From CAYORM01 sp964406375 (GTDB lineage: Bacteria > Pseudomonadota > Alphaproteobacteria > DSM-16000 > Inquilinaceae), in contig CAYORM010000066.1 in assembly GCA_964406375.1 (NCBI GenBank), positions 1 to 16,230 of the forward strand: a stretch of DNA of 16,230 bases. The letters run 5' to 3'. The notes beneath the pieces are model-generated. The model did not search any database. It saw only the letters and a list, made by a program, of their open reading frames with translations, and had not been told where the DNA came from. The position numbers were made by a program, and so were the translations under genes. Shown one piece after another: positions 6,288 through 14,051 of this stretch (the first letter of the stretch is position 1; each line of letters begins with the position of its first letter).

Positions 6288-8835
6288 GTCGTTCCTCCCT
6301 GAGCCCCAGCCTGTCATATTTCATCAGGCGTGAGTCAATAGAGATTAAAATATCTCCGGTTGTGTCTGTTTCGATTGACGGGCGGATATCCGCCCGCGAC
6401 GTTCCGCCGAGAAATCGGACGGGAATGTCGATCCGTGTGACAGGCCAGCCGAACGGACCTGTTGGCGGGTCCGGGAAGGTGACGGACAAGCGTCCGGCGC
6501 CGAGGCGTGTCTGCACCTCGTCCTCAACATCAGCGAATGCGACGGTCGTCTCGGACTCGGTGTCGTCGAATGTCAGGTGGCGTTGAACCGTCCGCAGGCC
6601 GGCGAACACGCCGCGCGCGGAGGAGAGCCCTTCGATCGTCGAACGAGCCGCCTGCCACTCCGGCCCGAGTGTCCGTGCCAGCGCGTCCAGTGCCGCCGGG
6701 TGGGTGGTCCGTTCGACCAGCATCCGGTTCATCCGCGGGATCTCCCATCGCGGGTGTTCGGTGATCAGCCGTCGCGTCGCCTCCAGCCCGACGATGTCGG
6801 GATAGATGCCACCGTCGCGCGTGAGCCCGAGCCCGTACCGCGCATGCGCGCCGCTTTTGGGCGACAGCGCCTCGGGCGACAGGACGATGCAGCGCGGATC
6901 GGTGAAGGCCGGTGCGCGGGGTGTGGCGGAATGCCGGTGGAGGCGACCCAGCCGTTGCAGCAGCACGTCGGCCGGGCAGAGGTCGGTGATCAGCAGGTCG
7001 GCGTCGATGTCGAGCGACTGCTCGAGCGTCTGCGTGCCGATCACGATGACGGGCGGGCCCGGCTGGAGGGGGCGGAGGGCCGCCTCCACCGCGGTGTCGA
7101 GCCGGCTGCGATCCTCCGCCGCGAAGCGGCCGTGATGCAAGGTCGCGATGCCTTCAAGCCGCAGCACCGGCGCGTCGGCCGCGGCCGCTTCGACGGCCAG
7201 CAGTGTCGCGACGGCGAGGTCGACCGTGTTGCGGATGACGAGGACGCGCGCACCCTTCGCCGCCGCCTCTGCCGCGCAGCGCGCCACCGCGGCGAAGTCC
7301 GAGATTGCCGTCGACAGCGTCATGGCCACCGCCTTGCCGGCGGCGGGGGCCGGGATCGCCTGCGGTCTGCCGTCGCCGTGACGGGAGGAGAGGGCCGGAT
7401 AGGGCAGTGTCTCCGCCGCTTCCGGAGGGGGAACCGGTCGTTTCAGCCAGCGCAGGCGCGACGCGGCACCGAGTGTCGCCGACATCAGCAACGCGTGGCC
7501 GCCAAGCCCGAGATGCGTATCAAGCACGGCTTCGAGAATGCGGCGCATATAGGGGTCCGAGGCATGGACCTCGTCGACCACCAGGAGGGAGCGTGACAGG
7601 GCTGATGCGCGGAAATGGGCCCATTTGGCCTGAAGTGCCGACAGCATCACCTGATCGACGGTGCCGACGGCCACCTCTGCCGCCAGGAACCGGCGCGGTG
7701 TCTCCGCGGCCCACCGCGCATCCCGGCGGGCGGCATCCGGATCGTCATCCCAGCGGACATCATAGGCACCCAACGGCGCGCCCCGGACCGTCCCGGCCGT
7801 GAGATAACCGGGCACGGCGAGAACGGCGTCGAACGCTGCGCCGAACATCGCCCGGGCCGCGGCGTTCACACGGCGGTGGAGCTGCACTGCTGCGGATCGG
7901 GTCGGGACGGCAAAGTACAGCGCATCGACGGCCCCTGCCTCGAACAGAGCGCGGAATCGCAGGAGTGCAGCTTCGGTCTTTCCCGATCCGGTCTCGGCCT
8001 CGAGGATCAACAGGGGCTCATCGACCGGCGCAGCGGCGATCGCTTCCTGCAGAGGCCGAAGGGCCGTGACACCCAGCATCGCCTCGGCCGCGGGTCGCAA
8101 CCAGCTGCGTCGGCGCTCGGTCGCGCGCAGGCCGACGGCCGACACCACCTGCCGGGCATGGCGCTGCGCGACCTCGAAGTAACCAGACTCGAAGGTCCCG
8201 ACGAACGGATGGCCGTCGCGGGATGCGATCTGATCGGCGATCGCAACGAGACCGGCAAAATAGTGCTGAAAGGCGGGAGTTGCCGGCAGATCGGGACCGC
8301 CATCGAAGGCCTCGGGCAGCCAGAGCCGCAGAGCCTTGCCGAGGAGAGTGGCCGCCTCGATCGGATCATAGCCGTCGACCGACCTCCAGATCCGCGGGTC
8401 GCTTCCGGAGCCGGCGCGCCGGGGATCGAGCGGACGGCCGTGATGCGCGAGTGCCGCGCAGAACAGGCCGATCGCGGCATCGCCCCATGACCCCAGCGCA
8501 CCGATGCCCAATGCCTTGCCGACCGCTTCTGCCGCATCGTTCGGCGTGATCAGATCGAGCGCCTCCCGCACATGGCCAAAGGGCCCGATCGGTGCCGGGT
8601 CACGCCATTTGGTCTGGAAGCCGGCATTGAGCTTGCCGATGTCGTGCAGGAAGACGAGCACGGCCAGCCGTGCCCGTGTCACCGGACCAAGCGGATAACC
8701 GGCCGCCTTCTCCAGACGTTTCTCGATGGCCGGTTCAGAGATCAGCCTAAGAAAGCAGGCTGCGACATCGGCGCAATGATGCGCGAGATGATGAGTGCGT
8801 CCCTCAGCATCTCGCTTGCCCCATGGGTCGACCAT
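6280..8835 (-). CDS. cas3: Cas3 HD nuclease-helicase, type I-E
   Basis: The 851-residue protein is Cas3, recruited by Cascade to nick, unwind and degrade target DNA. The N-terminal HD domain shows His19/His20 in HLAHHCADVA, His64-Asp65 in FLHDIGK, His131-His132 in ALAHHGRPL, and Asp201 in IADQIASRDGHP, which match the metal ligands of the family. The helicase follows: Walker A ETGSGKT (about 281-287), Walker B/DEVH (421-424), SAT (452-454), and motifs V-VI across TQTLEQSLDIDADLLI and LLQRLGRLHRH (about 601-635). The C-terminal domain ends near MKYDRLGL. HD and helicase are fused in one chain, as is usual. The ATG at 8835 is preceded by GAGG with 6 nt spacing. It is the first gene of the operon; its last codons contain the start of cas8e. 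The final part is lower in G+C (27 of 60 at 6301-6360). Confidence 0.97.
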   Translation of the reverse strand: MVDPWGKRDAEGRTHHLAHHCADVAACFLRLISEPAIEKRLEKAAGYPLGPVTRARLAVLVFLHDIGKLNAGFQTKWRDPAPIGPFGHVREALDLITPNDAAEAVGKALGIGALGSWGDAAIGLFCAALAHHGRPLDPRRAGSGSDPRIWRSVDGYDPIEAATLLGKALRLWLPEAFDGGPDLPATPAFQHYFAGLVAIADQIASRDGHPFVGTFESGYFEVAQRHARQVVSAVGLRATERRRSWLRPAAEAMLGVTALRPLQEAIAAAPVDEPLLILEAETGSGKTEAALLRFRALFEAGAVDALYFAVPTRSAAVQLHRRVNAAARAMFGAAFDAVLAVPGYLTAGTVRGAPLGAYDVRWDDDPDAARRDARWAAETPRRFLAAEVAVGTVDQVMLSALQAKWAHFRASALSRSLLVVDEVHASDPYMRRILEAVLDTHLGLGGHALLMSATLGAASRLRWLKRPVPPPEAAETLPYPALSSRHGDGRPQAIPAPAAGKAVAMTLSTAISDFAAVARCAAEAAAKGARVLVIRNTVDLAVATLLAVEAAAADAPVLRLEGIATLHHGRFAAEDRSRLDTAVEAALRPLQPGPPVIVIGTQTLEQSLDIDADLLITDLCPADVLLQRLGRLHRHSATPRAPAFTDPRCIVLSPEALSPKSGAHARYGLGLTRDGGIYPDIVGLEATRRLITEHPRWEIPRMNRMLVERTTHPAALDALARTLGPEWQAARSTIEGLSSARGVFAGLRTVQRHLTFDDTESETTVAFADVEDEVQTRLGAGRLSVTFPDPPTGPFGWPVTRIDIPVRFLGGTSRADIRPSIETDTTGDILISIDSRLMKYDRLGLREERHA
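6294..6298 (-). promoter_or_regulatory. Ribosome-binding site deciding the cas8e start
   Basis: GGAGG on the minus strand, within AGGGAGGAACGAC and 6 nt before ATG 6287. It lies inside the last codons of cas3, so ribosomes ending cas3 at 6280 pass directly over it. It makes ATG 6287 more likely than the upstream ATG at 6317. Confidence 0.75.
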
Positions 8836-8841
8836 GAAATA

Positions 8842-8845
8842 CCTC
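8842..8845 (-). promoter_or_regulatory. Ribosome-binding site of cas3
   Basis: GAGG on the minus strand, 6 nt before ATG 8835, within TGAGGTATTTC. It supports this ATG as the operon's first start codon. Confidence 0.65.
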
Positions 8846-9143
8846 AGTAGAAACTTTATGACTACTAAATTAACCGCGTGTGTCTACGCAATGACAAATG
8901 AATAACAAAAAAATATTCTCATATCGGCGCAGCATCCTTCAACTGCGCAACAGCTGTCACACCAGGAGGCTGCGAAGACATAGTAGATAGCAATTGCGTC
9001 GAGTGGAAGAGGTGATCGGTCGCGTTCCGCTCTGTGCGCTGCACCGCCAGTTCGAGCGGGTAGGCGGGATGGATGGCCTCCTGCTGCCGGCCGCTGGAGA
9101 GCCTACCCCTCGTTCGGATGGTGCGAGACGAATGAAACCTAAG

Positions 9144-9171
9144 TTGATGATATTTTTAGATGGCATATGAT
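9144..9171 (+). promoter_or_regulatory. Candidate promoter for the autotransporter
   Basis: TTGATG (9144-9149), a 16-nt AT-rich spacer and TATGAT (9166-9171) form a fair sigma-70-type promoter directed towards the autotransporter. It would leave a 5' leader of over 300 nt before GTG 9496. A second, weaker candidate downstream is TTGTGA near 9254 with TATACG 18 nt later. Confidence 0.4.
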
Positions 9172-9387
9172 GCACATGTTATCATGATTCATAAGCAATG
9201 TAGAAATAAGTATGATGCTTATAGCTGTAGTTGTGCGATCCATAAGTACTGGGTTGTGAGCGAGGCGGGAAGTAATCTATACGACAGGCTGTACAGGCCG
9301 TTCGATTCGCTACCCAGCGTTGCCAAATATCTTGGCGGATCAGTCTCAAGGTGGCGTTTCGTCATTCGCGCCGGTGCAAGCTCCTGG

Positions 9388-9413
9388 CCGTCACGGTGCT
9401 CGATCCGTGACGG
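9388..9413 (+). promoter_or_regulatory. Stem-loop in the predicted 5' leader of the autotransporter
   Basis: Perfect 9-bp arms CCGTCACGG (9388-9396) and CCGTGACGG (9405-9413) enclose an 8-nt loop, TGCTCGAT. No T-run follows, so it is not a classical terminator. It lies 83 nt before GTG 9496 and could be an RNA hairpin in the leader or a protein-binding inverted repeat in the DNA. The structure is plain in the sequence; its role is not known. Confidence 0.6.
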
Positions 9414-9483
9414 GGTAGCGGGTCGAGGCGGGAGCCTGCGCCAATTCCATACGACCGCGGCGCGACGCCGGGAAGAAAGAGAG

Positions 9484-9487
9484 GGAG
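9484..9487 (+). promoter_or_regulatory. Ribosome-binding site supporting the autotransporter GTG start
   Basis: GGAG within GAGGGAGAGA, 8 nt before GTG 9496. No ATG, GTG or TTG lies in frame between 9496 and the hydrophobic signal core, so this site decides the start. Confidence 0.5.
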
Positions 9488-9495
9488 AGACTTCA

Positions 9496-12400
9496 GTGCA
9501 AGGAGTCACGAATCGGGGCGATTGTGTTGGTGGCGGCGCGACGTCGTTCCTTCCCGCCGGTGTCGCAGGCAACAGGCAGGCATTTCGGGATCGACGCGGC
9601 GACAGGCGGAAGGGCCCGGGAAGCAGGCTGCACGGCATTCGCCGCGCCGTCCGGTTTCTCGCGACGACGGCGCTCGTCGCGGCCGCGGCCGGCGCTGCCC
9701 GTGCCGACGATCTCATCGTCGAGGGGCCAGGCACGGTCACGATCCCGCCCGGGTCGATCGACGGTCAGCTGATCGTCGGGGCGAGCGAGGACGGCAGCGC
9801 GGAGGTCGGCGACCTCGTGGTTGTCAATGGCGCTGTCATCGGCAGGGACCCCGGCGTCCAGGGGAGCGTGCTTGTCCCCGGCGGCGGGCAGTTGTGGATA
9901 TCAGGGGACGGAGAAGTATTCGATGTCGGGCGGGATGGTGCCGGATACCTGACCATCGAAGACTTCGGAATTCTGGCTGCAACGTCCGGCAGCAATATCA
10001 TCGCGAACATAGGCGCCGGCGACGGGTCGCATGGTGCGGTCTACGTTCACAATGGCGGCACGTGGAGTCTATATGATGATGGCAATGACGACTATGGCGA
10101 TATAAATATCTCCCGTGGAAGCAATAGTACTGGTCTTCTGGAAATTATAGATGGCCTGGTTGAGGCGGGCGAGATATCGGTCGGCCTCGGCGAGGGGGCA
10201 GAAGGCACCATAACCATTTCCTCCGACGGCCTGCTGGATGTGTACGAGAACACCTATATCGGCAGAGCCGCAGGTAGTCACGGGCTCGTGGAGATAACGG
10301 ATGGGGGGGAGTTCGACGGGGTTGATTTCTATATCGGTCATGAAGCCGGGTCGGAGGGTAGAGTCCACATCTCCGGGTTGGCTTCGCAATGGTACTCAAA
10401 TGATGTTTACGTGGGAAACAATGGTCAGGGATTGGTAGTAATAGAGAATAAGTCTTTCGTTAACGTCAAGAATAGCCTGTTCGTCGGCGAGCAGGCAGGA
10501 TCGCACGGCGAGGTCTCTGTCGCCAGCGGTGCGCTCTTGATGATCGATCACGGTGACAGGTTCAGCGATGATCCTACCGTCATCGGCGGCGCTGGATCGG
10601 GCGCGCTGATCGTCGATTCGGGCGGGGCGGTATATAATTACTGGGATCTGATCGTGGGCCGGGATGAGGGCGCCTCCGGCCATGTCATCGTCAAGGGTCG
10701 CCCGACCGTCAATGATTGGTGGGAGGACTGGGACATCACGCTTCCAGGCCCCATCGACTACACGCTGACCGTGGTGCGCTATCTCACCGTCGGAGACGAG
10801 GGTACGGGCCTGCTCGAGATCAGCGAGGAAGGTACCGTCTTGACCCACGGCGTCACCATTGGCGGCGAGCAGGGTGGCCAAGGCATCGTGACCGTTTCCG
10901 GGGCGGGATCGCTCTGGCGGAACGACGAGGGACACTTCCGCGTCGGGGGAGAGGGCGAGGGTTATCTGACGGTCGAGGAGGGCGCCCGGGTCGAGCATCT
11001 CGATACGGATGTGAATGTGGATATCGGCTGGGGCAATGACAGTCGCGGCGAGGGTCACGTCACGGGGGCCGGGTCGATCTGGCACATCGTCTCCAATCTC
11101 GCCATCGGCACCAATGCCGGCAGCCAGGGCTTCCTTGACATCACCGACGGCGGAAGGGTGACGGTCGAAGGAAATGGTTATGTCGGCTACCTCCAGGGCT
11201 CCTCGGAAGGGTATGTCACCGTCTCGGGGGCCGGCTCTGACTGGGAGATCGGGGACTCGCTCTACGCGGGGTGGAACGGTAATGGCTCCGTCACGATAAC
11301 CGACAATGGCCAGGTCGAAGTCGGCCGTTACACGGACCGGTCCGATACGGAGCATACCGGGGACGGCCTCGTCTATATCGGCGCCAATGCCGGCTCCACC
11401 GGGCACATCGAGGTCTCGGGCGGCGCCAGCCTGATCGTGTTCGGCACCGGGGGCAATTCGAACTCAGGCGCGCTGGATGTCGGCCGCGGGGGTACGGGGA
11501 CGCTGACGATCGGGTCCGGCGGCCGCGTCGAGAACGTGATTTCCTCAATCGGCTTCGGAGCGGATGCGACCGGTTTCGTGACTGTCACCGGAGCCGGTTC
11601 GACCTGGACGGTAAGCAACAGCCTCTATGTCAGCTGGTCCGGCACCGGGTATCTGACGGTTGCCGACAACGGCGCCGTGAACGTCGCGAATTCCCTGGAT
11701 GTCGGCCGCAATGGCGCCGGCACGCTGCTCGTCCAGTCGGGCGGCACGGTGACCAGCCGCGTGACGTCGATCGGCTTTTCGGGAAGCGCGGAAAGCCACG
11801 CCTTTGTCACCGGTCCCGGCTCGTCATGGACGGTGCAGGACGATCTCTATGTTGGTTACAACGGAAACGGCCGTCTGGTCATCGCGGATAGTGGACGGGT
11901 GACAGTTAATAATGAGGACGGTGACAACGATATTGTTGTCATTGCAAATAATGGAGGATCGACCGGCATTCTTGCCATCGGTGCGCTGCTCGAGGAAGCA
12001 CCGGCCGCGGCCGGCTTCCTGGATGCGGAGGCCGTGAGGTTCGGTGGTGGAGACGGCAGGCTTGTCTTCAACCATCTGACGCCGGACTACGAGTTCGCCG
12101 TCGACGTTTCCGGAGACGGCGTGATCGAACACCACGCCGGGGTCACCTCCTTCACCGGCGACGGCTCGGGCTTCACCGGGGTGACCGAGGTCCATGGCGG
12201 GACGCTGTTCATCAACGGCACGCTCGGCGGCGGGGCGTTCATCCATGATGGCGGCCGGCTCGGCGGGACCGGCTCGATCGGATCCGGCGGATTTACGGTC
12301 GTCGAGGCGGGTGGTGCCATCGCGCCGGGCACGCTCTCGACGATCGGCACCTTCACCGTGGACGGGACCGTCAGCTTCCTGCCCGGCTCACGATTCGAAG

Positions 12401-13782
12401 TCAGGATCGACGGTGCAAGCCATGACCGGCTGGAGGTCGAGGCCGCGGAGCTGGAGGGCGGGACGGTTCATGCCTTCGCGACCGGCGCCTCGCCGATCAT
12501 CGGCATGGACTACGTCATCCTCGATGCTGAGGAGAGCGTATCCGGCGAGTTCGATCCTGAGGTGGTCTCGAACTTCGTCTTCCTCGATCCCCAGCTCCGC
12601 CACGATCCGACCGAGGTCGTGCTCGTCTTCAATCGCAACAGCATCGGCTTCTGCGACGTCGCCCGCACCCAGAACCAGTGCGAGACGGGCTCGGCGGTCG
12701 AGGAACTCGGTTCGGGCAACGGCCTCTTCGACATCATCGTCGGTCTCGACGAGGACGGGGCGCGCCGGGCCTTTGACAGCCTCTCGGGCGAGATCCATGC
12801 CTCCGGCGTCTCGGCGCTCATCCAGGACAGTGCCCATGTGCGCGCTGCCATGAACGACTGGCTGCGCTTCGGCTTTGCCGAGAGCGACGGCACAACCGCG
12901 ATCCTCGACGAGGTAGCGAGCACCGAGACGGTCGTGCCGGCGGTGATCGAGGATGCTCTCGGCATCACCGTCTGGGCACGCGCCTTCGGCCAGTGGGGCG
13001 GGCTCGATGGTGATGGTAATGCCGCCGCCGTTGACACGAGGACGGCGGGGCTCCTCCTCGGCCTCGACAGGCGTGTTGACGACGCGGTCCGGCTGGGCGT
13101 TCTCGCCGGCTACAGCCATCTCGATTTCGATGTCGATGACCGGGCATCCACAGGTGTAGCCAACCGCTACCATCTCGGGGTCTATGGCGGCGGGCAGTGG
13201 GGCGAACTCGGCATCCGCGCCGGTGCGGCCTATACTTGGTCGGACGTCTCGACGGAGCGAAACATCGCCGTCGGCATGCTGACCGACGAGCTCGATGCCG
13301 ACTACCGCGCGCACGGCTTCCAGGCCTTCGGGGAGGTCGGCTATCGCCTGGCGACCGGCAGTGGCATGCTCGAGCCCTTCGCCAATCTCGCCTATGTGCG
13401 CCTCGACCTCGAAGGATATGCGGAGGAGGGCGGGGACGCGGCGCTGGAGGGCGACGGGTCGAGCAACGAGGTGGCGTTCACCACGCTCGGCGTCCATGCG
13501 GCGCTCGAGCTCGGCGGGGACGCGATGCCAGTGCGCCTTGAGGGTACGCTGGGTTGGCGCCATGCCTATGGCGACACGGTGCCGGAGGTGGCGCACAGCT
13601 TCGCCGATTCGGAGGATTTCACCATCGCCGGCGCGCCGATCGCCGAGGATGCGGCGGTGATCGAGGCCGGGCTGCGCGTCGCCCTTGCCGCCAACGCCAC
13701 GCTCGGCATCGCCTATCAGAGCCAGATGGCCGATGAGGCGTCGCTGCACGGGGTGAGGGGAGATCTCAGGATCAGCTTCTGA
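9496..13782 (+). CDS. Classical (type Va) autotransporter with T5SS/PEP-CTERM-repeat beta-helix passenger
   Basis: A 1428-residue autotransporter, exported by Sec and inserted in the outer membrane, where the barrel helps move the passenger to the surface. From GTG 9496 there is a long basic N-region, then a hydrophobic core (FLATTALVAAAAGA, about 54-67) and a cleavage site ARA|DD after residue 70. The passenger, about 145-832, is a beta-helix of Gly-rich repeats of the T5SS/PEP-CTERM type (consensus like LYVGxxGxGxLTIxxGGxV and GAGSxWxV). A region rich in GGTLFINGTLGGG and IAPGTLS (about 836-1050) looks like the autochaperone end. C1053 and C1062 lie just before a helical linker (FDSLSGEIHASGVSALI). 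The barrel (about 1157-1428) starts ITVWARAFGQWG and ends in Phe (LRISF). No protease or lipase motif was seen, so adhesion is a reasonable guess, not a finding. The frame is open upstream to 9160, so a longer form cannot be excluded. It reads away from the cas operon. Confidence 0.9.
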   Translation: MQGVTNRGDCVGGGATSFLPAGVAGNRQAFRDRRGDRRKGPGSRLHGIRRAVRFLATTALVAAAAGAARADDLIVEGPGTVTIPPGSIDGQLIVGASEDGSAEVGDLVVVNGAVIGRDPGVQGSVLVPGGGQLWISGDGEVFDVGRDGAGYLTIEDFGILAATSGSNIIANIGAGDGSHGAVYVHNGGTWSLYDDGNDDYGDINISRGSNSTGLLEIIDGLVEAGEISVGLGEGAEGTITISSDGLLDVYENTYIGRAAGSHGLVEITDGGEFDGVDFYIGHEAGSEGRVHISGLASQWYSNDVYVGNNGQGLVVIENKSFVNVKNSLFVGEQAGSHGEVSVASGALLMIDHGDRFSDDPTVIGGAGSGALIVDSGGAVYNYWDLIVGRDEGASGHVIVKGRPTVNDWWEDWDITLPGPIDYTLTVVRYLTVGDEGTGLLEISEEGTVLTHGVTIGGEQGGQGIVTVSGAGSLWRNDEGHFRVGGEGEGYLTVEEGARVEHLDTDVNVDIGWGNDSRGEGHVTGAGSIWHIVSNLAIGTNAGSQGFLDITDGGRVTVEGNGYVGYLQGSSEGYVTVSGAGSDWEIGDSLYAGWNGNGSVTITDNGQVEVGRYTDRSDTEHTGDGLVYIGANAGSTGHIEVSGGASLIVFGTGGNSNSGALDVGRGGTGTLTIGSGGRVENVISSIGFGADATGFVTVTGAGSTWTVSNSLYVSWSGTGYLTVADNGAVNVANSLDVGRNGAGTLLVQSGGTVTSRVTSIGFSGSAESHAFVTGPGSSWTVQDDLYVGYNGNGRLVIADSGRVTVNNEDGDNDIVVIANNGGSTGILAIGALLEEAPAAAGFLDAEAVRFGGGDGRLVFNHLTPDYEFAVDVSGDGVIEHHAGVTSFTGDGSGFTGVTEVHGGTLFINGTLGGGAFIHDGGRLGGTGSIGSGGFTVVEAGGAIAPGTLSTIGTFTVDGTVSFLPGSRFEVRIDGASHDRLEVEAAELEGGTVHAFATGASPIIGMDYVILDAEESVSGEFDPEVVSNFVFLDPQLRHDPTEVVLVFNRNSIGFCDVARTQNQCETGSAVEELGSGNGLFDIIVGLDEDGARRAFDSLSGEIHASGVSALIQDSAHVRAAMNDWLRFGFAESDGTTAILDEVASTETVVPAVIEDALGITVWARAFGQWGGLDGDGNAAAVDTRTAGLLLGLDRRVDDAVRLGVLAGYSHLDFDVDDRASTGVANRYHLGVYGGGQWGELGIRAGAAYTWSDVSTERNIAVGMLTDELDADYRAHGFQAFGEVGYRLATGSGMLEPFANLAYVRLDLEGYAEEGGDAALEGDGSSNEVAFTTLGVHAALELGGDAMPVRLEGTLGWRHAYGDTVPEVAHSFADSEDFTIAGAPIAEDAAVIEAGLRVALAANATLGIAYQSQMADEASLHGVRGDLRISF
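9928..11985 (+). repeat. Tandem T5SS/PEP-CTERM-type repeats in the autotransporter passenger
   Basis: The encoded protein repeats units that pair a 'VGxxGxGxLTIxxGGxV' half with an 'IGxxxGSxGxVTVxGAGSxW' half. Six copies of the GxxSxW turn are visible: SGLASQW near 10371, SGAGSLW near 10899, TGAGSIW near 11062, SGAGSDW near 11224, TGAGSTW near 11587 and TGPGSSW near 11809. Spacing is 54-55 residues in the middle and larger elsewhere, where units are degenerate. Each half probably forms one or more beta-helix coils. The units have diverged at the DNA level, so this is an old protein repeat rather than a recent tandem duplication. Confidence 0.8.
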
Positions 13783-13815
13783 GCCGTCGCCCCGGCTAGG
13801 TCACGGGCATACACG

Positions 13816-13851
13816 GCGCCGGCTCGGCCTTCTGGCGGCCCGGGCCGGCGC
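13816..13851 (+). other. GC-rich inverted repeat downstream of the autotransporter
   Basis: Arms GCGCCGGC (13816-13823) and GCCGGCGC (13844-13851) surround a 20-nt loop, 34 bp after the stop codon. No T-run follows, so it may only assist termination or protect the mRNA 3' end. The rest of 13783-14021 shows no gene or other signal. Confidence 0.35.
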
Positions 13852-14021
13852 TGGCAGATTGTGGTGGCTATTCGACAAGAATGAAGAAAAGACCTCCTAG
13901 CGGAGCATGCCCGGCGTGTCCTTGCTGACATGCGACCGGACCGGGTAACGTCCGAAGACACGGCGGAAGAAGCGGAGCCGAACTCCCCCGCCTTTTTGTC
14001 TCGCAACTATCCCGGAAATAG

Positions 14022-14046
14022 AAAAAGCGCGGCGAGCCGCGCTTTT
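14022..14046 (-). terminator. Intrinsic terminator of tRNA-Met, probably bidirectional
   Basis: On the minus strand GCGCGG, loop CTCG and CCGCGC form a perfect 6-bp GC stem, extended by A:T pairs and ended by five T residues. It starts 5 nt after the tRNA CCA end. Read rightward the same hairpin ends in four T residues, so it may also stop transcription arriving from the autotransporter. Confidence 0.8.
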
Positions 14047-14051
14047 GCAAA

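Larger units (their letters stand above)
8836..9495. other. AT-rich divergent intergenic region between cas3 and the autotransporter
   Basis: About 660 bp without a convincing gene separate two divergent units. Two patches are very AT-rich: 22 G+C of 60 at 8881-8940 and 20 of 60 at 9181-9240, against about 40 of 60 in the flanking genes. The left patch should hold the cas operon promoter. On the minus strand TTGTCA (8902-8897) followed after 17 nt by GTTAAT is a weak candidate. AGTAG and CTACT form short inverted arms at 8846-8866, between that candidate and the cas3 start. The right patch holds a rightward promoter candidate, and 9388-9413 is a strong stem-loop (both listed). Short open frames here, such as 8994-9169, show no recognisable protein. 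Confidence 0.6.

Noticed and set aside
1..8835. A variant or novel CRISPR subtype
   Set aside because: Gene order, protein signatures and repeat structure all fit ordinary type I-E, with no extra or missing gene.
8957..9175. A minus-strand frame of about 72 codons, and a plus-strand frame at 8994-9169, in the cas3/autotransporter gap
   Set aside because: Neither has a convincing ribosome-binding site or a recognisable protein, and base composition changes sharply within them. They could be remnants, but I cannot support a gene.
12388..13749. A minus-strand open frame of about 453 codons opposite the autotransporter barrel
   Set aside because: The plus strand encodes a clear barrel domain; the antisense product has no recognisable motif and follows from codon bias.
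13816..13851. GC-rich hairpin as an intrinsic terminator of the autotransporter gene
   Set aside because: The loop is long and no T-run follows. I list it only as an inverted repeat; the hairpin at 14022-14046 is a better stop in this direction.
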